64,000 nt of DNA. It comes from Prunus persica (taxonomy: Eukaryota > Streptophyta > Magnoliopsida > Rosales > Rosaceae). The position numbers were made by a program, and so were the translations under genes. Location: the NCBI RefSeq assembly GCF_000346465.2, contig NC_034011.1, positions 16,951,018 to 17,015,017 on the forward strand, written 5' to 3'. The notes beneath the pieces are model-generated. The model saw only the letters and a program-made list of their open reading frames with translations, ran no database searches and was not told the origin of the DNA. Of the stretch, positions 33,687 to 44,842 are shown piece after piece (the stretch's first letter is position 1; every line of letters starts with the position of its first letter).

Positions 33687-36329
33687 ATGGAAGCACATCA
33701 TCGAACACAGGACTTTGAAGAAACAGACGGTGATGCTGATAACTTGCGCTTATACCAGCAGCTGTACAGCTATGCTACTCGAGGCAACACAAATAGATTT
33801 AACGACACTATTGCAAATGAGCTTCATGATCCCAATGCTCGAGTTCAGCTTCTGTCTCGACGAAGCCCCCAGAATAACACATTTGTTCACATAGCTGTGA
33901 GCTCCGGCCATGTCGAACTAGCAGCCAAGATCTTGCAAGAACACAAGCCCCTTTTGTTAGAGAAAAACTTTGAAGGCGACACCGCGCTCCACATTGCGGC
34001 CAAAGCCGAAGATATAGATACGACAACAAACACTCTTCTCCGTGAAGCACGAGGAACAACAAACATTGAAAATAATGCTGATGTATTGACGTTGCTGAGG
34101 ATGAAAAATAATGAGGAAAACACTGCCCTGCACGAAGCCCTGATTCAAGGTCACCAATTAGTAGCCAAGTGTTTGATAGAGGCTGATCCTGCCGTTTCAC
34201 TTTACACTAATAAGGAACAAAAGTCCCCTTTGTATCTGGCCGCTGAACAAGGGCTTGTTGAGATAGTGAAGCTAATAAAAGAAAAAGCAGTTGAGAAGGA
34301 CACAGAAATTCAAGGCAAGTCCCCGTTGTTTGCTGCAATTCTAGGCCGCCAGAAAAAAGGTTCGTACGTTGAAATAATAATTCTTTTTTTTTTTTTTTTA
34401 TCAAATAAAAACTTCATTAGATAAACTTCAATAGTACAATCAAGGATATAAACAAAACATCTAAAATACGAATCCCAAGAGGGCAACAAACTAGCTTGCT
34501 AAAAGCAAAACTAACGCGGACAAAAGCCGCACCAAAACTACTAGCTCACCACACCACAATTAGCCATAAGCCCAAACAAAGCCCATAAACACAACATAAC
34601 CAAAACCCTAAATCAACCCATGAGTCTAAACAAACCCTACCACCAACACCTGAAGAAGCGCCGTCGCGGCCACACCCACCGCCGCATTCATAACAGATCT
34701 GGGGAAAATATGATTTCCAGCGATCTACCTGCGCATAAGAGTGAACAAATAAACGAAAACAATAACTTTGCCAAAGAACAATTGGGTGATTTGCAATAAC
34801 CTCCGTCAAAGACGATGTAAAATTAAAATTAAAGAACATGAGCGGCTTTAGGGAGCGGGTTTTGAGAGTGGGATTTGATTGAGAACATAGACTAAAAGGA
34901 GTGATGGGGAACTTCAATCTAACCATAGCTTAGAAGAAACCACCACAAGATGCTTTTTATTCAAACCGCCCAGTGGACTTATTCAATAACCTAAAAGGAA
35001 AAGACGAGAAGAGAAGAGAGGGAGGAGGGGCAGTGACGCTTCTTCCTCCTCCCCCCTTTATGGAATTTTCTTTTAGGACTCAAAGAGGGAGAGAGCGGCT
35101 AGGGTTTGGGAAAAATAATTCTACTTTTTTAAATAGTTAATATGACTTTTCCTCTTCAAACTATTGTTTTTTTTACAACCCATCATTTTATTTTTCTAGA
35201 AATAAAACCCAACTATTATAAGTAAAATCCGATGACTATAATTTAACTCATCAAGTTACCTAATTAAGCTTAAAATCTGATTTATTGTACTTTTTCAGAT
35301 TACAAAAATACCTCTAATTTCTGTTTTCCATTATGCATATTAATGGTGTTTCAATTTTGCATAAATTTTAAATTAATATTGGTCAGATAATTTTTATATC
35401 CATTTCAGGTTTTAATAGTTCCCTATAGTTCTTGAAATTAATTTTTTCAAAGGGAAAGAATGTGTTTTTGCTCCCTATAGTTCTTGATCGCTACATTTTC
35501 TAGGTACATTAAAATACAACAAACTAAGGTAATTAATTCTTAGTAAACTTCAAAAGAATTATCGGTGATTTTAAAATTGGCATCTAATTTTAAAATTGGG
35601 TTTTACTTAAAGGTTTTATTATTGGTGGGTTATGGTCTAGAATTTTTGAATTGTAAGGGGCTATATTAATGTGACTATTTTTTTTGTCGCAGCGACCAGT
35701 GTGATAAATTTTGATAGATGTTACAACCTCTTCATAGAAAAACATTCTCATTATAATCATGTTGTTCTAATTTATACAATATTCATTTACTGATGCCAGA
35801 AGTCCTAAAGATAATATCAAACATGGAAGCAAATATTTTGAACTTAGAAGATGAGAAAGGGAGGACTCCACTGCATTGTGCAGCATCAATTGGTTATTTA
35901 GAAGGGGTTCGCTTCTTAGGCAGACGTCTCAAGGATTCTCATCGAAAGGATCATTATGGGAACTTCCCGATCCATTGTGCATCAAGCAAAGGTCATGTCG
36001 ACATTGTTAAAGAGCTACTTCGACATTGTCCCGATTCAATGGAATTGAGGAACTCAAGTGACCAAAATATACTCCATGTTGCAGCAAGATGTGGCGAGGA
36101 AAATCTTGTCAAATATTTTCTCAAGAAGGTTGAGTTTCAAATGTTGATAAACCAAAAAGATAACAGAGGAAATACTCCTTTGCACTTGGCAAAGATGTAC
36201 CATCATCCCAAGGTTGTGCACCTTTTCATTTTGGATAGGAGGATCAACTTCAAGGTCTTGAATGATAGGGGCATGACAGCTCTTGACATGTCAGAAAGCA
36301 CTTTGGAAACTAGTGCATCATATCATGGG
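33687..36329 (+). CDS. Ankyrin-repeat/PGG protein gene B, exons 1 and 2
   Basis: Exon 1 is 33687-34359 and exon 2 is 35800-36329, a total of 401 codons. The start MEAHHRTQDFEETDGDAD is the first ATG of the open frame. Exon 1 ends in phase 1 at AAAG/GTTCGT; exon 2 starts after GATGCCAG and restores Glu, giving KK-EVLKIISNM. Exon 2 ends at SYHG with donor GGG/GTAAGT. About eight ankyrin units are visible, including NTFVHIAVSSGHVELAAKIL, DTALHIAAKAE, NTALHEALIQGHQLVAKCL, RTPLHCAASIGYLEGV, FPIHCASSKGHVDIVKELL and NTPLHLAKMYHHPKVV. Family members (ACD6, ITN1) sit in membranes and act in salicylate, defence or salt signalling; this one's role is not shown. The next in-phase exon is the PGG exon at 61742. 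Confidence 0.85.
34385..35110 (-). mobile_element. Short L1-type LINE insertion in intron 1 of gene B
   Basis: The + strand starts with a T run followed by ATCAAATAAAAACTTCATTA, so the minus-strand element ends AAGTTTTTATTTGAT plus poly-A, the usual plant L1-type tail. It begins on the minus strand with CCCAAACCCTAGCCGCTCTC. Flanks AAATAATAATTCT (34372-34384) and AAAAATAATTCT (35111-35122) are target duplications; copy A has the site once. A 126-codon minus-strand frame (34926-34546) with a Cys/Gly-rich segment ECGGGCGRD has no domain I recognise. No endonuclease or reverse transcriptase remains. It entered gene B after the A/B duplication. Confidence 0.75.
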
Positions 36330-36554
36330 GTAAGTTTGTGCTATATCTACTTTTATCATATTATTGATGATCATGACTTTGGCTATCATAACCAAGGGAC
36401 TTCCTTGTTTTATTTAGTATGTTAAGTACAAGTGAGCATTTAGTAGTCTAGAAATTGAAAAAAGAACTAAAAGGAGAAACAAGTAATTGAGAAAATACTG
36501 AAAACACTTGAGGTTGATATAAATAAGTTGGAATGGATGATTTAAAATAGGGAT

Positions 36555-36756
36555 CATCATTCAACCTGTGATCCGTGGTCCAAAGTGGGTAGCCCAAGAG
36601 TCTATGGCCCAAAGCTCAGCCTGTCCTGATGGTTAGGCTAGCCCATTGCCTTATATTGCCTTATTTCCATCCCACCATTTGGAATCATTTAAAATACTAG
36701 AAGTTCAAATTTCCAACAAATCGAAATATAAAAATTCAGTTCAAATTTCCACCATT
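36555..36756. mobile_element. Truncated hAT-type element after exon 2 of gene B
   Basis: Begins TAGGGATCATCATTC after ATTTAAAA, exactly as in copy A, and continues through AGTGGGTAGCCCAAGAGT and the first arm of the nested palindrome. It is cut off at about 36756 by LTR-like sequence. It shows that this intron position is homologous in A and B. Confidence 0.7.
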
Positions 36757-37911
36757 TGTTAGTACCACTTTGCAAAACCCAAGCAAAGGTGTCTTATAGC
36801 AGTGTAGCTCGGAAGTCCGAGTGTCGTATCCATAGAGAGCGGTGTAAAGAAAATAACATAGATGAAAAAGAACAATTGTGATTAAGAAGTAGGTTTAATC
36901 AAGATTTGATTTAAAGAAAATTTAATTGATTAAAACACTAAGGCATTGGGGTTCCACTTTTAACATAAGCATGCAATTCTTATTAATTTGATCCACAAAA
37001 TATTTTCCATTGTAGTTGTTCAAAATAATTAAAGCTCTTTTTAATTTCCTTTAGAAGTATTCTAAGTATAACTTGTAACATTGGCAACAAACTATCAAAA
37101 AATAATCTTCGTCGAAATTCTATTAATCTTACTAATTATCTCCTCTTTTAAAAGCATGAAAGTTTTTACTACACAATGGGAAAAACATGATTGAACCCAT
37201 GAAATAGAATATCAAACATTCATCAATTAATTAAAAAGAAAAACTACAAATTCCATTTGAACAAAACTACAAATTCATATTAAAGCTCAAGTTTGGATCA
37301 AACTAATAAAAATTACATACTCATATTAAAAGCTTTCTCCCTAGCTAGTTAGTTTCCCATAAAATAAAAATAAAGAAATTAAAACTAGAAGAATTGGAGG
37401 AAGGAGAGAGAGCTCCAGAGAAGATTGTGAGCTTGCTGTGTCTTTTGAAGCTTGAAGACTTCTCTATTTATAGGGCTAAGAAGGAGAAACATCATGATGG
37501 ATTCCAACACCATCATTCCTATTTTAATTCAATACCTAACTCCCACTTCACCTTGCCTATGTTAGTGTGGTTGGAATCAATTACATTGTTGAATTGTTTT
37601 CTCTTTTTCTTCCTTTCCTTGTGGCTTTCTGTTTGGGCCTAAATTCTGCGAAGCCCAGCCTATTTATGCAACCCACAAACATGAGCATAGCTTGGGCTTG
37701 ATATTTAAAAGAAACTGAAGAGCAGCCTAAAATAGAGAAAGCCTATACTGAATTCTCGAATTCTGCGAGCCTAACCCAGAATTTGTCAAACCCATGATAA
37801 ATGAACAGTCTTGGGCTTTGAAGAAAAGGAAAGCAGCCCAATCAACATTAGAGGCCCACGTCTTTTTCAAAAAATGGCAGAGGTTTAAGAACACAAAAAA
37901 CTAATAAATAA
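36757..37911 (-). mobile_element. LTR-like retrotransposon fragment, left part
   Basis: GTAGCTCGGAAGTCCGAGTGTCGTATCC is the complement of the GGATACGACACTCGGACTTCC block found near the end of Athila/Ogre-class LTRs (compare GTGGGATCGACCC at 14887). The sequence continues as non-coding DNA to 37911, is interrupted by the solo LTR, and probably resumes at 40470-41221. No coding domain is seen. Confidence 0.5.
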
Positions 37912-38499
37912 TAATGTGAAAGGACCCGCCCCGAATTTCTCAAAACCCGAGGCAAATCTTGTGGAATTCTCGACATCATCTCGATGTTGGGCCCACTTAC
38001 TAAAGACCGAGACTTTCTGCCGAAATTTCGGCAGAGTCTCCCCTATAAATTCGACATTTTTCAAAATTTCAACCTTCATAAAAACACATTTAATATCCAC
38101 AACTGGAAGCATGCACAATATAATTTCATGCAATTCACATAAACAGCCTTCGGCCTTCCAATAATTCTCAACAAACTACCAAACATGCTAACAAATCAAT
38201 TCATGTCTTAAACAAGGCAAACAATAAATTCAAATATGAATTATGACTACTAAATTTCAACATATGAGGTTTTAGCCTCCTAACACAATCACATTTTCAC
38301 CTAAATTTCAGGACCAACAACATGGTCCGAACCAATCTCCATATAACAATATGACTAACATTTAGTCCGCGGCTGCACCTAATAACCTTAGGCTGCCTAC
38401 GTACCCTCCCTGAGGGATCAAGCCACACGTAGTTCTTCCATAAAACCTAGTTCCACACATAGGCGATACCTTATTTCATTTTCCTGTATTTCACATAAT

Positions 38500-38880
38500 C
38501 TCCCCATACGCTGGTACTACCAACGCCACGTATGGGGCCTGTCAACACGCCGAATAATCTACGCCGAATAATCTACGCCACGTGCGACCATACCATACTA
38601 TCACAATATCTCCCCGTATGCCGGTACAACCAACGCCACGTATGGGGTCTGTCTCAACGCCAGATAACCTACGTCACGCGAGACCTGCACATCATATCAC
38701 ATCTCCCCATATGCCGGTACAACCAACGCCACGTATGGGGCCTGTCGACACGCCGGATAACCTACGCCACGTGCGACCTCAACACAATATCACATAATCT
38801 CCCCATACGCCGGTACAACCAACGCCACGTATGGGGCCTGTCAGCACGCCGGATAACCTACGCCACGTGGGACCTAACTT
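38500..38880 (+). repeat. 93-bp tandem array, four units
   Basis: Units start at about 38500, 38612, 38703 and 38800 with CTCCCCATACGCCGGTACAA and contain CCAACGCCACGTATGGGGCC and GGATAACCTACGCCACGTG. The first unit has an internal 16-base duplication (ATAATCTACGCC). The array lies within the solo LTR. Confidence 0.85.
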
Positions 38881-40024
38881 TCACAGGGTGATACTTGTAG
38901 AGTAACCGAAATCCAGGGAGGTACCTAAAGTAGTGCGTATAGCACTTCAAACTGACATCCTAAACTCTTTTTATACCTTTACAAACATATAAATATATAA
39001 TTTAATTCTAATATTGTGTAAACCTCAACAATAGTCTAGCATTCGATAATCCCCCTAGGAAGGTGAGATTACTCTAGGAGACTCACGGTCAACCAAAGGT
39101 CAAACTACCCTAACCCTGGTCAAACGGGCCTACGGGGGCCACGACCTCCAAATTCTGATCCGAAAGTTCCTATGGGTTCTATAAGGTATAGGGCACTAGT
39201 CCTGCAAGTTTGGTTCAGATCGGACGGTCGGATCACTCACGATCGCATGATCTGACGGTTATTATAAAAGATAAACTTTAAATTATTAAATCGGAACATC
39301 CGGGGCTCCGATTCACGATCCGTAAATTCCTACACGATTCTAGAAATACCTAGATTAACATATATTAAATTTGAGACCATCCAAACTATCGAACCCGGAT
39401 AACGCGCACTAGGCGATATCCGTTAGATAGTCAAACGACGTCCGAATTGAGATCCGCGAAATCCTACGCACTCGTGACAACCTAAGGATCTCATCGAGAC
39501 ATAGTGCTACTTCACTACCCTCGCCCACGCTCCGCCACATGCGCCAGCACCGTTAGGTGTCCAAAGCGATTACGCATGGCCGGAAAATCTCAAAACCACG
39601 GCTCCAAACTCCTACCCCAAGTATAACACCCTATTTGGAGCCACTTTTGTTCTTGGACCTACCCTAAAAACTGACCGGAAGTGGCCGGAATAGCGATCCC
39701 AAAACCGGCCGAATTTCAATTCGAAAATCGAATTGCCTACGCTAAAAATCGATCCAATCCTACCCAACAGGCAGCTAGAATAGGAAGAATCGATGAATTT
39801 CCATACCTTGATCGCCAGAAGTGGTGGCCGGAGGAGGGAGATCTGAGCCGGCGAAGTTCGAGCGAAAACCGGGCAAAAATCACCTTTTTTCGGCTGCTGG
39901 AGCGGCGCCCGATGTCGGGGGAGGGCTGGGTCGTGACGCCGAGGTCGAGCAGGTCCTTTTGGCACCAGTCCCGTCCGCAGCCGCGGTCGGTGGCTGGAGG
40001 TTCGAGGAGAGAGAGATAGAGACC

Positions 40025-40050
40025 GACGGGGAGAGAGAGAGAGAGCACGC

Positions 40051-40099
<49 letters not shown>

Positions 40100-40122
40100 G
40101 GGGAGAGAGAGAGAGAGCACGC

Positions 40123-40186
<64 letters not shown>
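40025..40186. repeat. (GA)n tract with duplicated 80-bp block
   Basis: Long GA runs are interrupted by two copies of GACCGACGGGGAGAGAG and GAGCACGCGGGAGAGAG, so a block of about 75-80 bases was tandemly duplicated. The tract corresponds to shorter GA runs at the same LTR position in the other family members. Confidence 0.9.
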
Positions 40187-40190
<4 letters not shown>

Positions 40191-40469
40191 TGATTTTTAT
40201 AAAAATCCCATTTCGAAATAATTATGATTGTGCCACTGGGTTTCTTTTGACCATATCTCTCTCGTTACAACTCCGATTCAAGCCCACTACGTGTCTACGA
40301 ACTCATCTCAATACGACCTATCCAAAAATACTAGTCACTGCCCCAAACTCTCTCCGGATAAGAAAATGACCAAAATACCCCTATCTCAAGGGTAAATTTA
40401 TAATTTTCCTTAAATAATTTAAATAATTTAAATAAGGGGTTTAATTTGGAGTCAGGGTGTTACATAATG

Positions 40470-41221
40470 AGTAAATAAATCAATGAAATTGCCAATTAAA
40501 TGGCAATTCATCACTAAGCAGGTCAAAAAACCTCTAAATTGGATTAAGTCCAGCTTCTGAAGAATCCTCGCCACTTGATCTCAAAAGCAAGTCCGCAAAT
40601 CTTTTCCTACTAAAAACTGGTTTTCCTAGAAGAGCCCCACGTGACTACTTGACTTTGAAAAGTCAAAAATTTAAACCATCACAGAAGAGTTATAGAGAGT
40701 TAATGAAGGCAGGTACAAAAGGAAGACTTCTTCAAATCTTTGCAACAAAAAGATCAAAATCCATTTTTTAAATACATACAGAGAATCTCTGCACAAAAGC
40801 AGGTGACCTTTCCAAGAGATAAGCAGACTACGATCTCAAAAGATAAGTAGGAAGCAAGGGGGTTGTTCAAACAGAAAAAAGCAAACTGACCATCATAAAC
40901 AGATTGTATCTTTCCTTCTTCCCAAGGAACAAACAGAGAGCAAAAGGGGTTGGTTTTCTTTTTGGGAAAAGTAAGGAAAAGACCACCATAGGAACTGACT
41001 GTTGATGGTTCTTCTCTGCCAGAACAGATAAACTTCCCCGTTTTCTTGGCATTTAAAATAAAAGATCTTTCTTTTGAAAAATCTGCAGCCCATTATTAAA
41101 AGATTAGAAGCCTCACTCCAATATTTTCTATAAATATGAGATGAGGTGAATAGATCAAGGGACAGCCAAAAAACCAATAAAAACAAAACTCTCAAAGTCG
41201 CAATTAACAACCTAAAAATGA
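40470..41221 (-). mobile_element. LTR-like fragment, right part
   Basis: Non-coding sequence that follows the solo LTR's right target duplication and probably continues 36757-37911. It contains CTATAAATATGAG near 41130, which could be a TATA box on the + strand. The CACTA element begins directly at its right edge. A 210-codon minus-strand frame that crosses into CACTA has no recognisable domain. Confidence 0.35.
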
Positions 41222-41237
41222 CACTACTACATTTTAC

Positions 41238-41665
41238 GCTTTGCGCGACGAAGAGGATTTCGTTGCAGAAAGTCACATTTAGTCGCACAAATTTCAGCGC
41301 GACAAAAAATTCGTCGCTCACAATCCGTAGTGCAAAGAGCGTGAAGAAAGACTTTGAGCGACCAAGTTTCCGCATTCGTCGCGCAAAATTGAGCGACGAG
41401 GTTAACCATTGTTGCACCAAAGGTTTAGGGACGACACAGTTGTTTGTCGCATAAACCTTTGCGCGACGAAAGCATATTCGTCGCAGGTATATTTGAGCGA
41501 CGAAGAGTATGGCGCGACGAAACATTCATTCGTCGCGCAAAATGTTTTCGCGAGACGAATATCTTCGTCGCGCAAGAATAAATATATGTAATTAAAATGT
41601 TGTTTTTAGTTTTTTTATTTTGTAAAATGTGAATTTGCGCTACGAAACACGTTTCGTCGCGCAAA
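41238..41665. repeat. CACTA subterminal hairpin repeats, left end
   Basis: About ten copies of TTGCGCGACGAA and its complement occur, many as facing pairs separated by about 10-15 bases (for example GGCGCGACGAAACATTCATT then CGTCGCGCAAAA near 41511). Such arrays are the binding platform for the CACTA accessory protein TNPA in En/Spm. Confidence 0.85.
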
Positions 41666-41927
41666 ATTAATATATATTATTTAAATTTAATATTACTTTT
41701 TTTTATTTTGTAAGAAAATATTTTTTTTTTGGGTAAATAAATGAAATTGTAATCACAAAATGAATTGAAGAGAACAAAAAATTATATAAAATAAAATAAA
41801 TGTGTTACAAGAGAAATGTTTAAAATATAATTATAAAAATAAAAAACTAATCAAATAATGTACCAAAATCTACTTGGTCGTCAGGCATATGTAGCTTGGA
41901 GGTCTGGGGGTCCACAGGGGCAGTGGT

Positions 41928-43675
41928 CTAGCGGGCATGCTTGGAGGTCGACGCATCAAATTGCGGGACTGGAATGCTGGACCGCGCGAGGGACTGCAGA
42001 ATCACCGACATCTGACCCTGAAGCACGGCCACCTGTGCTGGCAAAGCAGTCACCTGACTGTTTGACTGCGCTGATGAATGGGGTCCAGTTCCCTCCGCCG
42101 GGCATTCTCCATCCCTCGACAATATGTTCCCGGCCTCCTCCCGAGAGTCTGATCCAACGTCTCCGTCAAGATATGAAATCCAGCATCCTGTGGAAGATCC
42201 ACAGACTCGATCGGAGTCTCGGGAGGAAGTTGAGAGGCGGACTCCTGAAGAACCAACTGGCTCCTCTCCACCATCGTCGTCTGTTTAACATAATATAAAA
42301 TATAAATTAAAACATGCATATAATTGAATGCGTAACATAAGAATTACAATTAAATAATACTTACATGAAGGGACTCGGCCAACTCATTCCCATGTCGAAC
42401 ATAAACGTCACCAAAGACATCGATCTCTGGGAATTTGGACCCCCCCTAAATTGAACAAGAGAGGAAAAATATTAGTATGAAAAAAATAAATTAATAATAA
42501 TGACATATTAAAAATTAAATATAAATTATTTTATTATTACCCGCCGCTTTACCCGCCGCTGTGCATCCATCCTATATGCGAAGGGCCTGGAACCGGAATG
42601 GTGGAGAAGAGTCTTCTTCTTCCTATTACCCTTATTGACTTGGGCTTTATTCTGTTATACAAAAAATAAAAAATTAAATAATAATGAAATATAAAAAATT
42701 AAATAAACATTAGTAAGAAATATGTAATAATTAAACAAATATTGTTAAAAAATACCACATAATCAGGCGCCTGAAAATGAGCGCAGAGCCATGCCCAACT
42801 TTCCTCCCACCCCTCAAGCTCCTTCGGACAACCCTCCTGAAGAGTGACTTGCGGATCATCAAACGCCTCAAAATGGTGGTGCAAGTCGCTCTTCCACTGC
42901 TTGTACCTCTCAGCGAAGAGTCTGTTGACGTACGCCAACGATTCGTCGTTGAGGTCCTCTAAGTTGTAGTTTGTCTGTAATAAATTAATTACATACATTA
43001 AGTAATAGAAATATATAAAGTTTGAAAGAAAAATAATTAAAAGGTAGGATACATACCGACAAATGGCCGCGAACCTCCATCTTGATCTCGTCAAGCATGA
43101 CCTTCCAAGACTTCCATTGCATTGGGCAATGGGTCCGAACGATGTGGCAATGTCGTGGGCCAAGGAGCTATGCAACTCCGCCGTGGGTGCAGCCCGATGG
43201 CGCTTGTCGTATCCGATGCTGATACGACTCTTGGTCACCCAGGTGGCCTTCGCCGGCTTCAGCTGCCGACACTGCCCTCGAGTGTTCTTCTTGGCTGTAA
43301 AGAAATATGACATTAATGTTAAATAAATAAAAAATTTAACTATAAAATTCACAATAGAAAAAATAAAAAAAAGAACTAGAGTTGAAGGAAATCTATACCT
43401 GGCTGTGACCCCGAGGCACCAGTACCGTCGGTCGTTGTGGTGTCGGTGGTGCTTGCAGGCCGGTGCCGCCACCTAGCGCCAACAGGCTGCGCCACTGATA
43501 AAGCTGATGATGCAGGCGCCTGGGACCCCCCGGGACCAACTGGCACGTGGTCCATCAGTGCTGGAGCAGTGGCAGCAGATGCCGGTTGAGCCGAGGGCTC
43601 CGAACTCGGTGCAGTCGTCACCGACCTACGACGTCTAATCAGGTATGACATCTGCACAATTTCATTAATACACAT
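41928..43675 (-). pseudogene. CACTA accessory ORF region (TNPA / Transposase_24-like)
   Basis: Read on the minus strand, open stretches appear in order: MSYLIRRRRSVTTAPSSE and a Ser/Ala/Pro/Thr-rich segment (43675-43376); KPAKATWVTKSRISI, APTAELHSSLAHDI and, in a shifted frame, THCPMQWKSWKVMLDEI; then YVNRLFAERYKQWKSDLHHH and GWEESWAWLCAHFQAPDY; then KKKTLLHHSGSRPFAYRMD near 42600; and VAVLQGQMSVILQSL at the end (42010). The YKQW..LHHHF and W..LC..F..P.Y pattern with a following GSRPF block is that of plant En/Spm accessory proteins (Transposase_24). Exon borders such as CATTTGTCG/GTATGT are plausible, but at least one frameshift seems present. It probably bound the subterminal repeats. Confidence 0.6.
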
Positions 43676-43754
43676 ACAAATTAATCAAATTTACGAATAT
43701 ATAAGTGTAAGCACATACAATTTCATTAAGAATTTTAACTAATTAATTAAAAGC

Positions 43755-44420
43755 ATAGCTTGACCTAGGGTTTGCGATTTCGGAGTATCCGGGACTTTGA
43801 TCCACGATCCGTCGAATCCTGGATGATCCTAGAGACACAAGGTACAATATAACGGTCCGAACATATCAAACCTGAAAATCGCACAATAAGCGAAATCCAT
43901 TCGAGACTCAAACGGTAACCAAATTCAAATCCGAGCACACCTACGCGCTCGTGACAAATAGGCGATTGCACTAGGACCCAATGAGCCGGCAGCACGTGGG
44001 TGTCCAAAGCGATAACAATCGCCGAAAAATTCTAAAAACTAAGGGCCAAGGTTCCTATCTTGGGTTCAAAACATCAATTGGAGCCCCTTTTGTTCCCAGA
44101 CCTACCCCAAAAAATGGCCGAAAGTGGCCGAAAATTAAATTCAAAAACCGGCCAAAACCTAGGGTTTAAATTCCAGAAACCTATTGCGACAATTAACCAA
44201 ATCCAACCCAACCATCAGTTAGAGCACGAAAAATAGTCCAAAAACCATACCTCAGGTGTCGGATTTGGTGGCCGGAGGAGAGAGAACGAGGCCGGTGAAG
44301 AATTTGTCATACCCAGCAATTTCCGACGGCGGGGGAAGGTCTGGGCTACGAAGGTTGTGGCGGCTCGGTCCTTTTTCCGGAGAAGTAGTGGGCTGAGGTG
44401 ACGGTGGAGAGAGAGGAAGT
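43755..44420 (-). other. Tekay-LTR-like segment inside CACTA, upstream of accessory ORF
   Basis: The segment follows the same order as 48345-49130 of the Tekay LTR: GGGTTTGCGATTTCGGAGTA, ATCCGTCGAATCCT, GTGTCCAAAGCGATAACA, CCCCAAAAAATGGCCG, AACCATCAGTTAGA, CATACCT, GATTTGGTGG, then a GA-rich tract. In the LTR this stretch surrounds the CT-rich region downstream of U3 on the minus strand. Here it lies in the same orientation directly 5' of the first accessory ORF, so it may supply its leader or promoter. Which element donated it cannot be told from one window. Confidence 0.7.
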
Positions 44421-44464
44421 GAGGAAGAAAGGAGGCTGTCGCGATTTTTCTGAAAATTTAATGG

Positions 44465-44842
44465 ATCTTGCGTGACAAAGAAAGCAATGCGTCGCGCAAG
44501 GTATGTTTAATAAACCTTGCGCGACGGAGAAAAAAAAATTATGGCGTCGCGCAAGGTAGTTTTCCGCCCAAATTTTCATTACATTGCGCGACGAATAAGA
44601 AAAACCGTCATGCAGGGTGCTTATTTCGCCAAAAATTTTGTCTCCTTGAGCGACGAGTGGACAACACCGTCGCGCAAGGTTGTTATTCCGCCAGAAATTT
44701 TTGGGTTTAGGGTTTAGTGAAGGGTCTGATCATTTTGCGCGACGAAAAGACTCTATCGTCGCGCAAGATTGTATCAACCCCTAAACCCTAAACCCTAAAT
44801 TAATAAACCTTGCGCGACATAGAAGACATTGTTCGTCGCGCA
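44465..44842. repeat. Internal cluster of GCGCGACG hairpin repeats
   Basis: Six facing pairs of CTTGCGCGACG and CGTCGCGCAAGG, each spanning 35-42 bases, lie in the middle of the CACTA element and not at an end. Between the fourth and sixth pair are telomere-like words in inverted orientation: GGGTTTAGGGTTTAG at 44704 and CCCTAAACCCTAAACCCTAA at 44781. Confidence 0.85.

Larger units (their letters stand above)
37917..40464 (-). mobile_element. Solo LTR, Tekay-related family, TSD TAATG
   Basis: The LTR runs from TGAAAGGACCCGCCCC to CAGGGTGTTACA, 2548 bp, flanked by TAATG at 37912-37916 and 40465-40469. The perfect duplication and the lack of internal sequence define a solo LTR. It contains a 93-bp tandem array (38500-38880), the segment shared with other elements (about 39050-40000), a long GA tract, and GTTACAACTCCGATTCAAGC, a box conserved across the family. 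Long open frames inside it follow from the tandem array and GA tract and are not genes. Confidence 0.9.

Noticed and set aside
33808..34200. Minus-strand frames opposite ankyrin exon 1
   Set aside because: They are antisense shadows of a clear ankyrin-coding exon with matching splice phases.
38532..40369. Long frames of 119-182 codons in the solo LTR
   Set aside because: They arise from the 93-bp tandem units and the GA tract inside an LTR bounded by a perfect TSD; no domain is recognisable.
40893..41525. 210-codon minus-strand frame
   Set aside because: It crosses the CACTA terminus from flanking LTR-like DNA into subterminal repeats, so it is not a unit of evolution, and has no domain.
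42777..43326. Plus-strand frames opposite the CACTA accessory ORF
   Set aside because: They mirror the minus-strand coding segments, which alone show the YKQW and LHHHF family pattern.
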